From contig NZ_FTNN01000001.1 of NCBI RefSeq assembly GCF_900156405.1, positions 1 to 64,000 of the forward strand: a stretch of 64,000 bases of DNA, in the 5' to 3' direction. Numbering within the stretch: the first letter of the stretch is position 1; every line of letters starts with the position of its first letter. Under the pieces are notes generated by a model. That model made no database searches. It was given only the letters and a program-made list of their open reading frames with translations, and was not told the DNA's origin. Below, piece by piece: positions 18,385 to 28,506 of the stretch. The position numbers were made by a program, and so were the translations under genes. Source of the stretch: Shewanella morhuae. Its GTDB lineage: Bacteria > Pseudomonadota > Gammaproteobacteria > Enterobacterales > Shewanellaceae.

Positions 18385-19872
18385 ATGGATAATAAAAAAA
18401 TGTTGATTTTCTTTATTTGTATTGCACTTCTCGTGCTTGCATACAAGTTTTATAGCCCCTTTGTCGAGCGACAAGCGGGTATAGACCCTAAAGCTAAAAC
18501 CCCACAAGAAAAATTTCAGGACGGCGTCGATTACGTGCCAGTTCATCCTGCAAAAGCGTTTTTAATCCAGTTTCTTAATATCGCGGGTATAGGTCCCATT
18601 TTTGGCCCTATTTTGGGAGCACTATATGGCCCCATCGCTTTAGTGTGGATTGTACTGGGTAATATTATCGGCGGTGCAGTACACGATTACTTTTCTGGTG
18701 TGCTGAGTATTAAAGAAGATGGTAAAAGCTTGCCTGAAATTGCAGGCCATTATTTTAATATCTACTTTAAAGGCGTAATGCTGTTATTCACCGCTATGCT
18801 GTTGTTTTTTGTAGGCGTTGTTTTCATCATGAGCCCAGCAGGATTACTCAGTAATCTCGACTTTTTTAAAGATACTATTTTTAGCAATAATACCTTTTGG
18901 GTGTTAGTCATTTTAGCTTATTACTTTTTTGCTACTATGCTGCCAATTGATAAAATCATCACTAAATTGTACCCCGCGTTCGGTTTATTGATGATCGTTA
19001 TGACCACATCAATTGCGGTCGCATTATTAATGAATGCGCCTCAGTTGCCAGAAATTGGCGATATATTTGCTTATTTTGATCACAGCCATTACAACAACGA
19101 TTTACTCGCACCAAACCCTGATGGCCTGCCAGTATGGCCGCTGCTATTTGTAACCATTACGTGTGGTGCAATTAGTGGTTTCCACTCAACTCAAGCGCCT
19201 ATTATGGCCCGTTGTTTAACCAACGAGAAGTATGTTCGCCCTGTGTATTATGGCGCTATGGTCGCTGAAGGTGTGGTGGCGTGTGTATGGGCGATTGCTG
19301 GTATTGCTGCATTCCCTGGTGGCTACATTGAACTTAAAGCCGTACTTGCACAAGGTGGTCCAGGATTAGTCGTTAATCAGGTTGCAACCTCATACCTTGG
19401 CGTGTTTGGTGGTGTGATGGCAATTCTTGCGGTGGCAGTATTCCCTATAACTTCGGGTGATACCGCATTTAGATCGCTACGATTAACCATCATTGATGCG
19501 TTCCACATTCCACAGAGTATGCGAAATCGCTTATTCGTAGCAGTACCAATTCTGGTAATTGCGTACTTTATGACTAAAATCGATTTCACATTGATTTGGC
19601 GTTACTTTGCCTTCTCAAATATGTTGTTGTCGACCAGTGTGTTGTGGTTAGCGACTAAATATTTATTTGATCGCGGTACTTTCCATTGGATTGTTAGTTT
19701 ACCAGCGATTGGTGGCACCAGTGTGACGGTGTCTTATATTATGACGGCAGGTATTGGCTTAGGTTTACCACAATCTTGGAGTCAGCCAGTTGGTATTATT
19801 GTTGGCGTTGTCTGTTTAGTCGCATTAATTATTGCGCACAATAAGCGTAAACCTGTCGCCGAGGCTAAGTAG
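18385..19872 (+). CDS. CstA-family carbon starvation/peptide-pyruvate transporter
   Basis: A 495-residue polytopic membrane protein of the CstA/BtsT family. The signature FLIQFLNIAGIGPIFGPILG (residues about 53-72) and the HDYFSGVLSIKEDGKSLPE loop are diagnostic. Members import pyruvate or peptides under carbon limitation. It is shorter than E. coli CstA (about 700 residues), resembling the compact branch of the family. The start ATG lacks a strong ribosome site; an internal Met at codon 6 is an alternative. It stands alone between two terminators. Substrate is not determinable from sequence. Confidence 0.88.
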   Translation: MDNKKMLIFFICIALLVLAYKFYSPFVERQAGIDPKAKTPQEKFQDGVDYVPVHPAKAFLIQFLNIAGIGPIFGPILGALYGPIALVWIVLGNIIGGAVHDYFSGVLSIKEDGKSLPEIAGHYFNIYFKGVMLLFTAMLLFFVGVVFIMSPAGLLSNLDFFKDTIFSNNTFWVLVILAYYFFATMLPIDKIITKLYPAFGLLMIVMTTSIAVALLMNAPQLPEIGDIFAYFDHSHYNNDLLAPNPDGLPVWPLLFVTITCGAISGFHSTQAPIMARCLTNEKYVRPVYYGAMVAEGVVACVWAIAGIAAFPGGYIELKAVLAQGGPGLVVNQVATSYLGVFGGVMAILAVAVFPITSGDTAFRSLRLTIIDAFHIPQSMRNRLFVAVPILVIAYFMTKIDFTLIWRYFAFSNMLLSTSVLWLATKYLFDRGTFHWIVSLPAIGGTSVTVSYIMTAGIGLGLPQSWSQPVGIIVGVVCLVALIIAHNKRKPVAEAK

Positions 19873-19920
19873 GTCTCAAGCGAATAGGTGAATGAGCTTA
19901 TTTAATAATTGAGCTAGTAT

Positions 19921-19954
19921 AAATAAAGGCTGCATTTTGCAGCCTTTATTTTTT
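19921..19954 (+). terminator. terminator after the CstA-family gene
   Basis: Stem AAATAAAGGCTGC / GCAGCCTTTATTT with loop ATTTT and a T-run; about 48 nt after the stop codon. Confidence 0.92.
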
Positions 19955-20225
19955 CCCATTGCTAGACCCAACAGCTTTTTAGTGCACCAGTTTGGATTGG
20001 CTTATCGTCATGTTGCAGATTTCAGCTAAAGAAAAGTAATAGGCCTACTCTGGCTGTGACAAGCTTTTAATGACGAGTGAGGATCTTTGCGTATGATAAG
20101 TTTTTGTGCTGAAAAAACGTTAAGTTTGTTAATTCTCTTTTCATAAATAAGTATCAATATTGAAAATAGCTAACATCACATATTCCATTCAATAGAAAGT
20201 ATGTTAGATTCTGGTGAATTGCTGC

Positions 20226-20276
20226 CGATAGCTGTATTGTTACTGCTGTCATCAACAGTTCTCCATAGGGCTATCG
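20226..20276 (+). other. stem-loop in the leader of the glucan biosynthesis gene
   Basis: CGATAGC (20226-20232) pairs with GCTATCG (20270-20276), enclosing a smaller CTGT/ACAG hairpin, 62 nt before the ATG at 20338. It could be a leader structure or chance. The surrounding 19955-20337 otherwise shows only AT-rich promoter-like DNA. Confidence 0.3.
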
Positions 20277-20337
20277 CTGCAAATTAGTTAAACTTGCAGA
20301 GAAGTGTCAGGAAGTTACACCAATTCAGAGTCTGCTT

Positions 20338-22023
20338 ATGCAACCCAACTTATTTCTCGAACAAAAAAATGTTTATCCGCAATCGATGATGACAGCATCG
20401 TCGATTGAAGCTCAATCCTCTAGTCGTCGCGGCCGTTTGCAGCGTATGGTTGGCAGCGTATTGTTAACCTGTAGTGTATTACTAAGTCTTTCAGCTTGCG
20501 CTGCGGGCAAACAAGCATCGCCAGAAGGTGAAGAGTTTAGTTATGCTTGGCTTAAAGGTTATGCCCGAACTATGGCATCACAACCCTATGAGAGCCATAA
20601 AGGCGAATTGCCTAAAAGCCTGCAAGGCATGAGCTGGGATGATTACCAACAATTTCATTTCAAGAAAAAAGCCGCCTTATGGCGTGATCAAGAATCTCAG
20701 TTTCGCGCTGAGCTATTTCACCTTGGGCTGTATTTTGACACGCCAATTCATATTTATGAGTTAAATGAAGGCAAGGCGAAACCCATCGACTATTCGCCTT
20801 CGATGTTTGATTACGGTAAGTCAAAGGTCAAGGGCAGTCAGTTACCTAAAGATCTTGGATTTGCGGGTTTCCGTATGCAATTCAATACCGATTGGGAGCG
20901 TGATGTTGTGGCTTTCCTCGGTGCTAGTTATTTCCGCGCTGTGGGCCAAGAGATGCAATATGGTCTATCTGCTCGAGGTTTAGCGGTAGATACGGCGATG
21001 CCTAAGCCAGAAGAGTTCCCCATGTTCACTGACTTTTGGTTAGAAAAACCTAAACCAGGGTCGAATATTACTACAGTATATGCCTTGTTAGATTCGCCGA
21101 GTGTTACAGGAGCTTATCGCTTTGATATCGAGCCAGGCGAACGTTTAAAAATGAAAGTTGATGTTGCTGTGTATCCACGCAAAGCCATCGAACGTTTAGG
21201 TGTGGCGCCACTGACCAGTATGTTTATGGTGGGTGAGAATGATCGCCGCACTGGCTATGATTGGCGTCCTGAAATTCATGATACTGATGGCTTAGCTATG
21301 CACACAGGTAACGGTGAATGGATTTGGCGTCCGTTAGGTAATCCAGAAAATCTGCGATTTAATGCATACAGTGATGAAAACCCAAAAGGTTTTGGTTTAC
21401 TACAACGTGATCGTAACTTTGATCGCTACCAAGACGACGGCGTGTTTTATGATAAACGCCCCAGTTTATGGATTGAGCCGACCAGTAGTTGGGGTAAAGG
21501 TTCTGTGCAGTTAGTTGAAATCCCTACGCTGGATGAAACCTTCGATAACATAGTGGCTTTCTGGAATCCGGCAGAGCCGATTTTACCAGGACAAGAATTG
21601 CTGTATAGCTACAACATGTATTGGGGCGGCATTCCACCAGTACAATCGCCCCGCGCTCGTGTTGTCGATACTTTCACTGGCATTGGTGGTGTGGTTGGTC
21701 AGAAACGAAAATACTACAGTAAACGTTTTGTGGTAGATTTTGCCGGTGGTACTTTACCTATGATAGGTAAAGACACCCAGGTTAAAGCTATGATTAGTAC
21801 CTCTGCTGGCAAAGTAGAAATTGAATCAGCGCGCCCGCTGGCGTCTATCAATGGTTACCGCGCGATGTTTGACATAGTGCCGCCAGATGACAGCGTTGAG
21901 CCGATCAATTTACGAGTGTATTTAGAAGTTGATGGTCAGCCGTTGTCTGAGACATGGATGTATCAATGGAGTCCACCTGCTCAAAATGACCGTGAACTAC
22001 ATAACGCAGGTCATCTGCAATAA
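20338..22023 (+). CDS. periplasmic glucan biosynthesis protein (OpgG/OpgD family), predicted lipoprotein
   Basis: A 561-residue MdoG-family protein needed for osmoregulated periplasmic glucan backbone processing. Family signature stretches are seen: SSYFRAVG-type GASYFRAVGQEMQYGLSARGLA, FPMFTDFWLEKP, and MDNG-like WIWRPLGNP. The N terminus is unusual: a 36-residue polar lead, then VGSVLLTCSVLLSLSAC with a lipobox ending at C54, so it may be a lipoprotein instead of a soluble Sec or Tat substrate as in E. coli. A shorter start at M37 (20446) is possible. No opgH glucosyltransferase is adjacent, unlike the opgGH operon, so it may be the OpgD-type paralog. Confidence 0.88.
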   Translation: MQPNLFLEQKNVYPQSMMTASSIEAQSSSRRGRLQRMVGSVLLTCSVLLSLSACAAGKQASPEGEEFSYAWLKGYARTMASQPYESHKGELPKSLQGMSWDDYQQFHFKKKAALWRDQESQFRAELFHLGLYFDTPIHIYELNEGKAKPIDYSPSMFDYGKSKVKGSQLPKDLGFAGFRMQFNTDWERDVVAFLGASYFRAVGQEMQYGLSARGLAVDTAMPKPEEFPMFTDFWLEKPKPGSNITTVYALLDSPSVTGAYRFDIEPGERLKMKVDVAVYPRKAIERLGVAPLTSMFMVGENDRRTGYDWRPEIHDTDGLAMHTGNGEWIWRPLGNPENLRFNAYSDENPKGFGLLQRDRNFDRYQDDGVFYDKRPSLWIEPTSSWGKGSVQLVEIPTLDETFDNIVAFWNPAEPILPGQELLYSYNMYWGGIPPVQSPRARVVDTFTGIGGVVGQKRKYYSKRFVVDFAGGTLPMIGKDTQVKAMISTSAGKVEIESARPLASINGYRAMFDIVPPDDSVEPINLRVYLEVDGQPLSETWMYQWSPPAQNDRELHNAGHLQ

Positions 22024-22045
22024 ATAATCGATAAGTGAATAACCT

Positions 22046-22080
22046 AAAACGTCAGCTAACTTAGCTGACGTTTTTATTTT
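22046..22080 (+). terminator. terminator after the glucan biosynthesis gene
   Basis: Stem AAAACGTCAGCTA / TAGCTGACGTTTT with loop ACT and a T-rich tail, 23 nt after the stop. Confidence 0.92.
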
Positions 22081-22249
22081 AATAATAAACTTGGTGTTTA
22101 ACGGTGCAAAGAGACGCTGTTTTGTTGCAAGTTTAGCGCTGAATTATTGAGGGCTAATTCACTTTTTGACTATTTAAATCATTTTTCACTGTAACAGAAG
22201 CCAAACTTGGGCGTAATCTGTAGCCGTTACCATTTAGGGTCAGTATTTT

Positions 22250-23719
22250 ATGTTTGAGATGTTCGCTACACTCGGTTTTGGCTGGTCAGTGGGATTAGTG
22301 CTTGCGGTCCTTTTTGTATTGGCATACGAATTTATTAATGGTTTTCACGACACAGCCAATGCCGTGGCAACGGTTATTTATACCAAAGCTATGCCTGCAA
22401 ACCTCGCTGTTGTTTCCTCTGCATTATGTAACTTTGCTGGTGTGTTGTTAGGCGGCTTAGGCGTTGCTTATGCGATAGTGCATTTACTGCCGGTAGACTC
22501 TTTGCTGGGTATGGATTCTAGCCAAGGTTTATTGATGGTGTTTTCGTTGTTATTTTCGGCCATTATCTGGAACTTAGGTACTTGGTATTTTGGTATTCCG
22601 GCATCGAGCTCTCATACCTTGATTGGCTCGATTATGGGTGTGGGTGGGGCATTTGCATGGATGAACCATCTACCTATTCTACAAGGCATTAATCTTTCTA
22701 AAGCATCACAAATCATGTTGTCCTTAATCATTTCTCCTACGTTAGGGTTTGTGATGGCCGCGATATTCCTGCTCGTGATGAAATTGATTTGGAAGAAACA
22801 TAAAATTCATCGCACCCCAGATGAACAGATACAAATCAATGGCAAAAAACATCCGCCGTTTTGGGCAAGGGTAAGTTTGATTGTCTCTGCTATGGGCGTA
22901 AGTTTTGCCCATGGTTCTAACGATGGGCAGAAAGGCATTGGCTTAGTGATGCTGGTGCTTATTTGTGTTGCGCCAGCTTATTTCGCTTTGGATATGGGTA
23001 GCCAAGCCTACGATTTGGAAAAAACGCAAGATGCGAATAGACGCATTATGGCGATTTACGATCGCAATCAAGCGGTTATCGCTGAGGTGATTGATTTTAA
23101 TGCTACTTTAAATGCCCCCGACAATATGTTAGCCCATTGCTCTTCGGCCAATGTTTTGCCTGCGATGTCACGACTCGACCATCACTTAACCAAAGTCTCG
23201 ACTTATAAAGACATGAGCATAGAAGAACGACGAGAAGTGCGACGGTTATTACTCTGTATTGATGATACTGCTCGCCAAGTCGCAAAATTAGATCTGCCTG
23301 CTAAAGATTTACGTTCGTTAGCTAAGTGGCGTCAAGACCTTACTAAAACCACTGAATATGCGCCTCTTTGGGTCATCATTGCCATTGCGACAGCGCTGGG
23401 TTGTGGCACCTTAGTAGGCTGGCGACGCATCGTTTATACCGTTGGAGAAAAAATTGGCTCATCGAGTATGACTTATAGCCAAGGTATTGCTGCGCAGGTA
23501 ACCGCAGCGGCCTCGATTGGCATTGCAAGCTTAACGGGGATGCCTGTATCGACAACGCATATTTTGTCCTCTGCTGTGGCAGGCACTATGGTTGCAAATC
23601 GTTCGGGTTTGCAGAGTCAAACGATTAAGCAAATCATGCTCGCTTGGATACTCACGTTACCCATTACTATGCTGCTTGCTGCTGGAGTGTTTATTCTCGC
23701 CAATACACTTTTTGGCTAG
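22250..23719 (+). CDS. pitA: low-affinity inorganic phosphate transporter (Pit family)
   Basis: A 489-residue member of the PiT family of proton- or cation-coupled (metal-)phosphate symporters. Two inverted repeats each carry the signature: EFINGFHDTANAVATVIYT (27-45) and VSFAHGSNDGQKGIGLVM. The paired GIPASSSHTLIGS and GMPVSTTHILSSA motifs follow. A large cytoplasmic loop (about 250-375) separates the halves, as in E. coli PitA (499 residues). No phoU-like gene is adjacent. Confidence 0.93.
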   Translation: MFEMFATLGFGWSVGLVLAVLFVLAYEFINGFHDTANAVATVIYTKAMPANLAVVSSALCNFAGVLLGGLGVAYAIVHLLPVDSLLGMDSSQGLLMVFSLLFSAIIWNLGTWYFGIPASSSHTLIGSIMGVGGAFAWMNHLPILQGINLSKASQIMLSLIISPTLGFVMAAIFLLVMKLIWKKHKIHRTPDEQIQINGKKHPPFWARVSLIVSAMGVSFAHGSNDGQKGIGLVMLVLICVAPAYFALDMGSQAYDLEKTQDANRRIMAIYDRNQAVIAEVIDFNATLNAPDNMLAHCSSANVLPAMSRLDHHLTKVSTYKDMSIEERREVRRLLLCIDDTARQVAKLDLPAKDLRSLAKWRQDLTKTTEYAPLWVIIAIATALGCGTLVGWRRIVYTVGEKIGSSSMTYSQGIAAQVTAAASIGIASLTGMPVSTTHILSSAVAGTMVANRSGLQSQTIKQIMLAWILTLPITMLLAAGVFILANTLFG

Positions 23720-23800
23720 TTCATTTATCCAGTCATCTCGTTCGATACTAAGTGCTAACACTATTTTCTGCGTTAGCGTTTAGCGTTTTGGTTTAGAGGT

Positions 23801-24754
23801 TTACCAAGAGAGTCCCATCTGCGCGCTAGTATCTTCAGGTTTTTTCTCAAGCAGGTTTATCTCGGCGAGTTGAATTTGTGCTGCAATTTGGTTTCGCAGT
23901 TTTTGATATAAACGAATCGCGAGTTCGGGCGCGTGGTGATTATCGGGCGTATGGATAAATAGATAGGGTTCTCGTCCTTCTTTAAGCCACTGCGGCAGTT
24001 GGGCTAGCCAATTATCGAAAAAGACATCGTTATCTTTGGGTAAAGCACTAACACCTTGCTGTGATAGTTGCGCTACGGCATCGTCAGGTTGCCCAATAAA
24101 ACGTACTACAGGGTGATTAGCGGTCGCGATAGCATGCACCGGAACTCGCGGTTTTTTCTTATGGGCATCGATAATAGCTACGTTACTCGGTGGTAAGGCG
24201 AAGAGTGGGCGGCTGTCCATGATGATACGATTGACCTTCTTTTTTATTAATAATCGATTCAGTTCTCGCTCTGCATCACCTTTGGCGAAAAAAGCAGGGT
24301 GCCGCACCTCAACACCATAGGTCAATCCCTGTGGGACTTGCTCTAAAAATTGGCTCAGCACTGAGAGTAACTCTGGGCCAAAATGTGCTGGGAGTTGAAT
24401 TTTCCACATGCCGGTTTTGTCGATTAATGGCGCCATAATTTGAAAGAAGTCTTTTAATTCTTGGGCGCAATATTGTAATCGTTTTTGATGCGTAATCGTT
24501 TGCGGCAGCTTAAAGGTAAAGCGAAAATCATCGGGCGTGGCACTGTTCCAATTCAGCACGGTTTTCTGTGCTGGCGTAGCATAAAAACTGGTATTACCTT
24601 CTACAGTATTAAAAATAGTTGCATAGCGTGCGAGCCTTTCAGCCTGCTTAACCCCTTGGCCATAAATACTCTCTTGCCAATGAGGGTGTGACCACATAGC
24701 AAGTCCAAGGCGTAAATTTGTGGGATTATGTGAGGAAGAAAAGCGTTGTTCCAA
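23801..24754 (-). CDS. DUF72 (YecE-like) TIM-barrel protein
   Basis: A 317-residue DUF72 family protein. Typical elements are the early GLAMWSHPHW, the FNTVEGNTSFYATP strand and the RFTFKLPQTITHQKRL segment, followed by YGVEVRHPAFF. Members adopt a TIM-barrel fold; the biochemical role is unknown. The first codon is a TTG preceded by AAGGAA at about 9-10 nt; the next internal Met is at residue 20. It is convergent with pitA with about 80 nt between, and no other gene shares its strand nearby. Confidence 0.85.
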   Translation of the reverse strand: MEQRFSSSHNPTNLRLGLAMWSHPHWQESIYGQGVKQAERLARYATIFNTVEGNTSFYATPAQKTVLNWNSATPDDFRFTFKLPQTITHQKRLQYCAQELKDFFQIMAPLIDKTGMWKIQLPAHFGPELLSVLSQFLEQVPQGLTYGVEVRHPAFFAKGDAERELNRLLIKKKVNRIIMDSRPLFALPPSNVAIIDAHKKKPRVPVHAIATANHPVVRFIGQPDDAVAQLSQQGVSALPKDNDVFFDNWLAQLPQWLKEGREPYLFIHTPDNHHAPELAIRLYQKLRNQIAAQIQLAEINLLEKKPEDTSAQMGLSW

Positions 24755-25025
24755 AAATAAATTCCTTCAGTCTAACTAGCGTTTGTGGAATGTTGAGATT
24801 TAACCTAGTTGTTATCATCTGGTTTTATGCTGCTAACATTATTTCATTTAAGCTTAAGCGGGCAGCTATACATTATCCGTCAGTACATTTGTTCAGATTA
24901 TTGTGAATTTAGTTTAAGTTAAGCTGAACTATCATGGAATGATTTAAATAATTAACCTACTCTAATAGTATGATTTACGTTTATTATTAGATTTAGCTGG
25001 TTATCGATATTTATTGGAGCCTTGT

Positions 25026-26462
25026 GTGAATAATGATGGCTACACTTCCTTAAGTAATTTTATAGACCTTCTTTTAGATGCTATCTGTGTTGTTGATAAA
25101 ACGGGACGATTTGAGTTTGTTAGTGCTGGGGCCGAGCGTATCTTTGGTTATACTCCTGACGAAATGGTCGGTATGCAAATGCTTGAGCTTGTCTTACCTG
25201 AGGATAGAGCGCGCACCCTTGCAACGGCTAATGAAATTATGGCAGGTCGATTTAAAGTCGATTTTGAAAACCGTTATGTGCGTAAAGATGGTGTTGTTAT
25301 TGATATTCTATGGTCTGCCCGTTGGTCTGAGACTTACCAACAGCGGGTAGCCGTTGCCAGAGATGTCACTAAAAATAGAAATGCAGAGCGCAGACAAACC
25401 GCCTTATACCAGATTTCTGAAGCCGTGCATGTTGCAGAAGATCTCCTTGCGCTATATCGCAGAATTCACGAAATTATTGCTAAACTCCTACCGGCTACAA
25501 ATTTTGCTATCGCATTGTATGATCAAGATTTAAACGATCTCAGTTTCCCCTATAAAGTGATGGCCCAAGAAAATGTACATCTTGATATTAGTCGCTTTTG
25601 TGTATTCACAGAGCAAGTTATCCACAGTGCAGAATCATTATTACTGTGTCCATCATGTTTAGCTGGCTATCCCGAGATGATGCAGGAGGAGCTCGATAGT
25701 CACAATTTAAGCTGGCTAGGCGTGCCGTTAAAACTACAAAAAGGCGTTATTGGTGCTTTGATGATGCATAGTGAGCCTGATTCTGCTTCTTATACCCATC
25801 AAGACCGTGAACTATTGGAATTTGTATCGACACAAATTGCCTTTGCTATTGAGCGCCGCCAGATGCTTGCCCGGCTAGAGCATATTGCACTTTATGATCA
25901 ACTGACACAGTTACCCAATAGAGAGCTCTTCTATGATAGGTTTCAAAAGGCGTTATATCGCGCTCATAGAGAATCAAGTTACTTCTCCTTGCTTTATTTG
26001 GACTTAGATAAATTTAAATGGATTAATGACACCTTTGGACACAGCGTAGGGGATTTATTACTGCAAGAAACAGCCCAGCGGATAGTGAGTTGTGTGAGGG
26101 GCACAGATACGGTTGCACGTTTTGGCGGGGATGAGTTTGTTATTTTACTCGAACGTGTTGACTCTGCTCAGAATACTTTGATTGCTGCTCAAAAAATATT
26201 ACAAGCATTGAATCAACCTTTTGAACTTGCTGAACAACAGCAATTCATACTGCCAAGTATTGGCATTGCCTTGTATCCAGAGCATGGCTTGGATGAAAAG
26301 CAGTTACTTTCCTGTGCAGATGCAGCTATGTATAAAGCAAAAAAGAATGGCGGAAATCGAATTGAAATGGGCTATCAAGGATTAAGAACCGTACATGTGA
26401 TGTCTCAATCAGTTCGTTCTGACTTTGATGCTCCCGATGAAGTCGCGGCTAAAATGAATTAA
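25026..26462 (+). CDS. PAS-GAF-GGDEF diguanylate cyclase
   Basis: A 478-residue predicted cytoplasmic signalling protein without membrane segments. It has a PAS domain (about 10-115, FGYTPDEMVGMQMLELV), a GAF domain (about 130-275) and a GGDEF domain (about 285-450). The active-site motif is intact (FGGDEF, GGDEF at 367-371) and an RxxD inhibitory site (RGTD, 358-361) lies five residues before it. It should therefore make cyclic di-GMP with product feedback. The GTG at 25026 is preferred: GGAG ends 6 nt upstream, while the TTG at 25014 overlaps it. GAF cysteines (LLLCPSC) could bind a ligand, which is speculation. It is convergent with a chemoreceptor gene. Confidence 0.92.
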   Translation: MNNDGYTSLSNFIDLLLDAICVVDKTGRFEFVSAGAERIFGYTPDEMVGMQMLELVLPEDRARTLATANEIMAGRFKVDFENRYVRKDGVVIDILWSARWSETYQQRVAVARDVTKNRNAERRQTALYQISEAVHVAEDLLALYRRIHEIIAKLLPATNFAIALYDQDLNDLSFPYKVMAQENVHLDISRFCVFTEQVIHSAESLLLCPSCLAGYPEMMQEELDSHNLSWLGVPLKLQKGVIGALMMHSEPDSASYTHQDRELLEFVSTQIAFAIERRQMLARLEHIALYDQLTQLPNRELFYDRFQKALYRAHRESSYFSLLYLDLDKFKWINDTFGHSVGDLLLQETAQRIVSCVRGTDTVARFGGDEFVILLERVDSAQNTLIAAQKILQALNQPFELAEQQQFILPSIGIALYPEHGLDEKQLLSCADAAMYKAKKNGGNRIEMGYQGLRTVHVMSQSVRSDFDAPDEVAAKMN

Positions 26463-26548
26463 GCCCCAATTTATTTAGGTAATTTATTGGGTTAGAACCA
26501 TTTTATCGTTTAACAACTAAGAGTTAAAAAGCATAACGTCACTAATTA

Positions 26549-26583
26549 AATACCCGCGAATATCAGTGACATTCGCGGGTATT
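26549..26583. terminator. bidirectional terminator hairpin
   Basis: Perfect 13-bp stem AATACCCGCGAAT / ATTCGCGGGTATT with a nine-base loop between the convergent GGDEF and chemoreceptor genes. The T-tract is poor (ATTATTATA), so termination could rest mainly on the stem. Confidence 0.75.
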
Positions 26584-26613
26584 ATTATACTAGCGGTCAG
26601 GTAGCGTCTTGCT

Positions 26614-28506
26614 TTAAAGCTTAAAGCTATTCACTTCCTGCTGTAGTGACGCAGCTAAATGTGCTAGTTCTTGAGCTTGGACCATAGAGGTTTGTGCTTC
26701 AATCGAAAGGTTTTCCGATACCTCACGAATCGACTCAGTATTGCGATTAATTTCGCTAGTGACCGAAGTTTGTTCTTCCGCTGCTGTTGCTATCTGGCTA
26801 GCCATATCTGAAATATCATTAATCGCTTTGCTGATGAGTATTAAACTTTCGCTGGCTGAATTGGCATCATTCACGCTAGTTTCTGCCATTTCATGGCTCT
26901 GAGTCATAGACTTAACGGCTTTGGCTGCAGTTTGTTGTAAGGTTTCGATCATCGCCTGAATTTCTTGTGTCGATGAATGAGTGCGCTGTGACAGTACACG
27001 AACCTCATCTGCAACTACTGCAAAGCCACGACCTTGTTCACCTGCTCGTGCGGCTTCAATGGCTGCATTAAGTGCGAGTAAGTTGGTTTGCTCGGCGATA
27101 CCACTGATAGTCAGCAAGATACTGTTGATTTTTTGTGAGTGCTCATTCAGCTCACCAATAATACGCCCAGCAGTTTCAACTTCACTGGCTAAATTACGGA
27201 TGGATAGTTGGCTTTGGGCGACTTGTTTATGACCATTATTTGACAGCCCAACCGCATTTTGTGCTGTCTGCGCTGTATGCTCTGCATTGCTGGCAATTTC
27301 TTCGGTTGCGCTGGCCATTTCGGTCACGGCGGTGGCTACCATTGTCACTTCATCCTGTTGTACTTCAATACGCTGGCTGTTATCGGTTGCCGATGCACTG
27401 CTGCCTTTGGCTTGATACTCGAGTTGACCTGCAATCTTATGCATGCGAGAGATCATGCCGTGAAGGCGTTCGACAAAGCGGTTAAAGCCCGATGCTAACA
27501 TACCAATTTCATCGTGCTTGTTTGCTGTATGAATACGCACGGTCAAATCACCTTCACCTTCGGCTATGTCATTGAGGGCTTGAGCAACGCGTTCGAGGTC
27601 TTTAAATTGTACTTTGAATATAGCGAATAAAATTAAACCAAATAGTATTAAAAGAGCGATACCCACGGCAGACATCCACCAAGCTAATGTCGTGGCGTGT
27701 GTCATTATTTCTTTTTTATCCATCACGAATACTAGCGCCCAATCCGTTGATGGAATTGCTGCTACATAGACTAATTTAGTCGCCCCATCGAGGTTACGTT
27801 CTTCCATAGTGTTGGCATTGGTACGCAGTGCTAACCAGCTGTTACTAAAATTATCATCAATTTTAGTCAGTTGTTGAGTATTTAGCTGACTATTAGGGTG
27901 GCTGATGATAAGTCCTTTATTATCAACCATCAATGCATAACCTTTACCTGGTACTTCTAAGCGTTGTACTGCATCTGTTAACTGATCTATGGTTAAGTTA
28001 GCCGCTGCAACACCTATTAGTTTCCCCGCAGTCATCACTGGCTCAGCAATAGTGACAACTTGTTTTTTTAATGTTGCGCTGATATATGGGGCAGTCATGA
28101 TTGTCGCATTAGCAGCCTTTGCATCTGTGTACCAGCTCCGAACTCTAGGGTCATAATTTGCTACATATAGCGCTGGATCTTGGCGGTACATATTACCTTG
28201 CTCGTCACCATAGTAGGTGAGGGCAAAGCCCATAGCATTATGGGCTTGTAGTAAAAATGGTGTAACGTCAGTATTAGGATTTGCTTCGATAGTTTTCTTC
28301 AAGCTCGTTATGGCTGTCTTTCTATCTTGTACCCATAAACCAATCCCTTGCGCAAAAGTATTGGCTAATTGATCAATCTCGTTTTGAGTATTTATCAATG
28401 CATTATTTCTAATGAAATAACTGGATATGCTGACTAGCACTGCAATCGTGAGCAGTACTGCAAAAAGACTGCTTAACAGCAGTCTTGCTTTGAGTGTTGT
28501 TTGCAT
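26614..28506 (-). CDS. methyl-accepting chemotaxis protein, double Cache domain
   Basis: A 630-residue chemoreceptor: TM1 at about 9-31, periplasmic dCache_1 domain (about 35-275), TM2 at about 280-303, HAMP (GEGDLTVRI), and signalling tip [20 protein letters not shown]. The membrane-distal Cache module carries Y118, R123, W125, Y126 and Y141, residues of the amino-acid-binding motif of dCache_1AA receptors such as PctA. The last motif residue, an Asp that contacts the ligand amine, is Asn (N170 in VAAANLTID). Ligand is thus uncertain; a modified amino acid or amine-free compound is possible. No C-terminal pentapeptide. Monocistronic. Confidence 0.92.
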   Translation of the reverse strand: MQTTLKARLLLSSLFAVLLTIAVLVSISSYFIRNNALINTQNEIDQLANTFAQGIGLWVQDRKTAITSLKKTIEANPNTDVTPFLLQAHNAMGFALTYYGDEQGNMYRQDPALYVANYDPRVRSWYTDAKAANATIMTAPYISATLKKQVVTIAEPVMTAGKLIGVAAANLTIDQLTDAVQRLEVPGKGYALMVDNKGLIISHPNSQLNTQQLTKIDDNFSNSWLALRTNANTMEERNLDGATKLVYVAAIPSTDWALVFVMDKKEIMTHATTLAWWMSAVGIALLILFGLILFAIFKVQFKDLERVAQALNDIAEGEGDLTVRIHTANKHDEIGMLASGFNRFVERLHGMISRMHKIAGQLEYQAKGSSASATDNSQRIEVQQDEVTMVATAVTEMASATEEIASNAEHTAQTAQNAVGLSNNGHKQVAQSQLSIRNLASEVETAGRIIGELNEHSQKINSILLTISGIAEQTNLLALNAAIEAARAGEQGRGFAVVADEVRVLSQRTHSSTQEIQAMIETLQQTAAKAVKSMTQSHEMAETSVNDANSASESLILISKAINDISDMASQIATAAEEQTSVTSEINRNTESIREVSENLSIEAQTSMVQAQELAHLAASLQQEVNSFKL

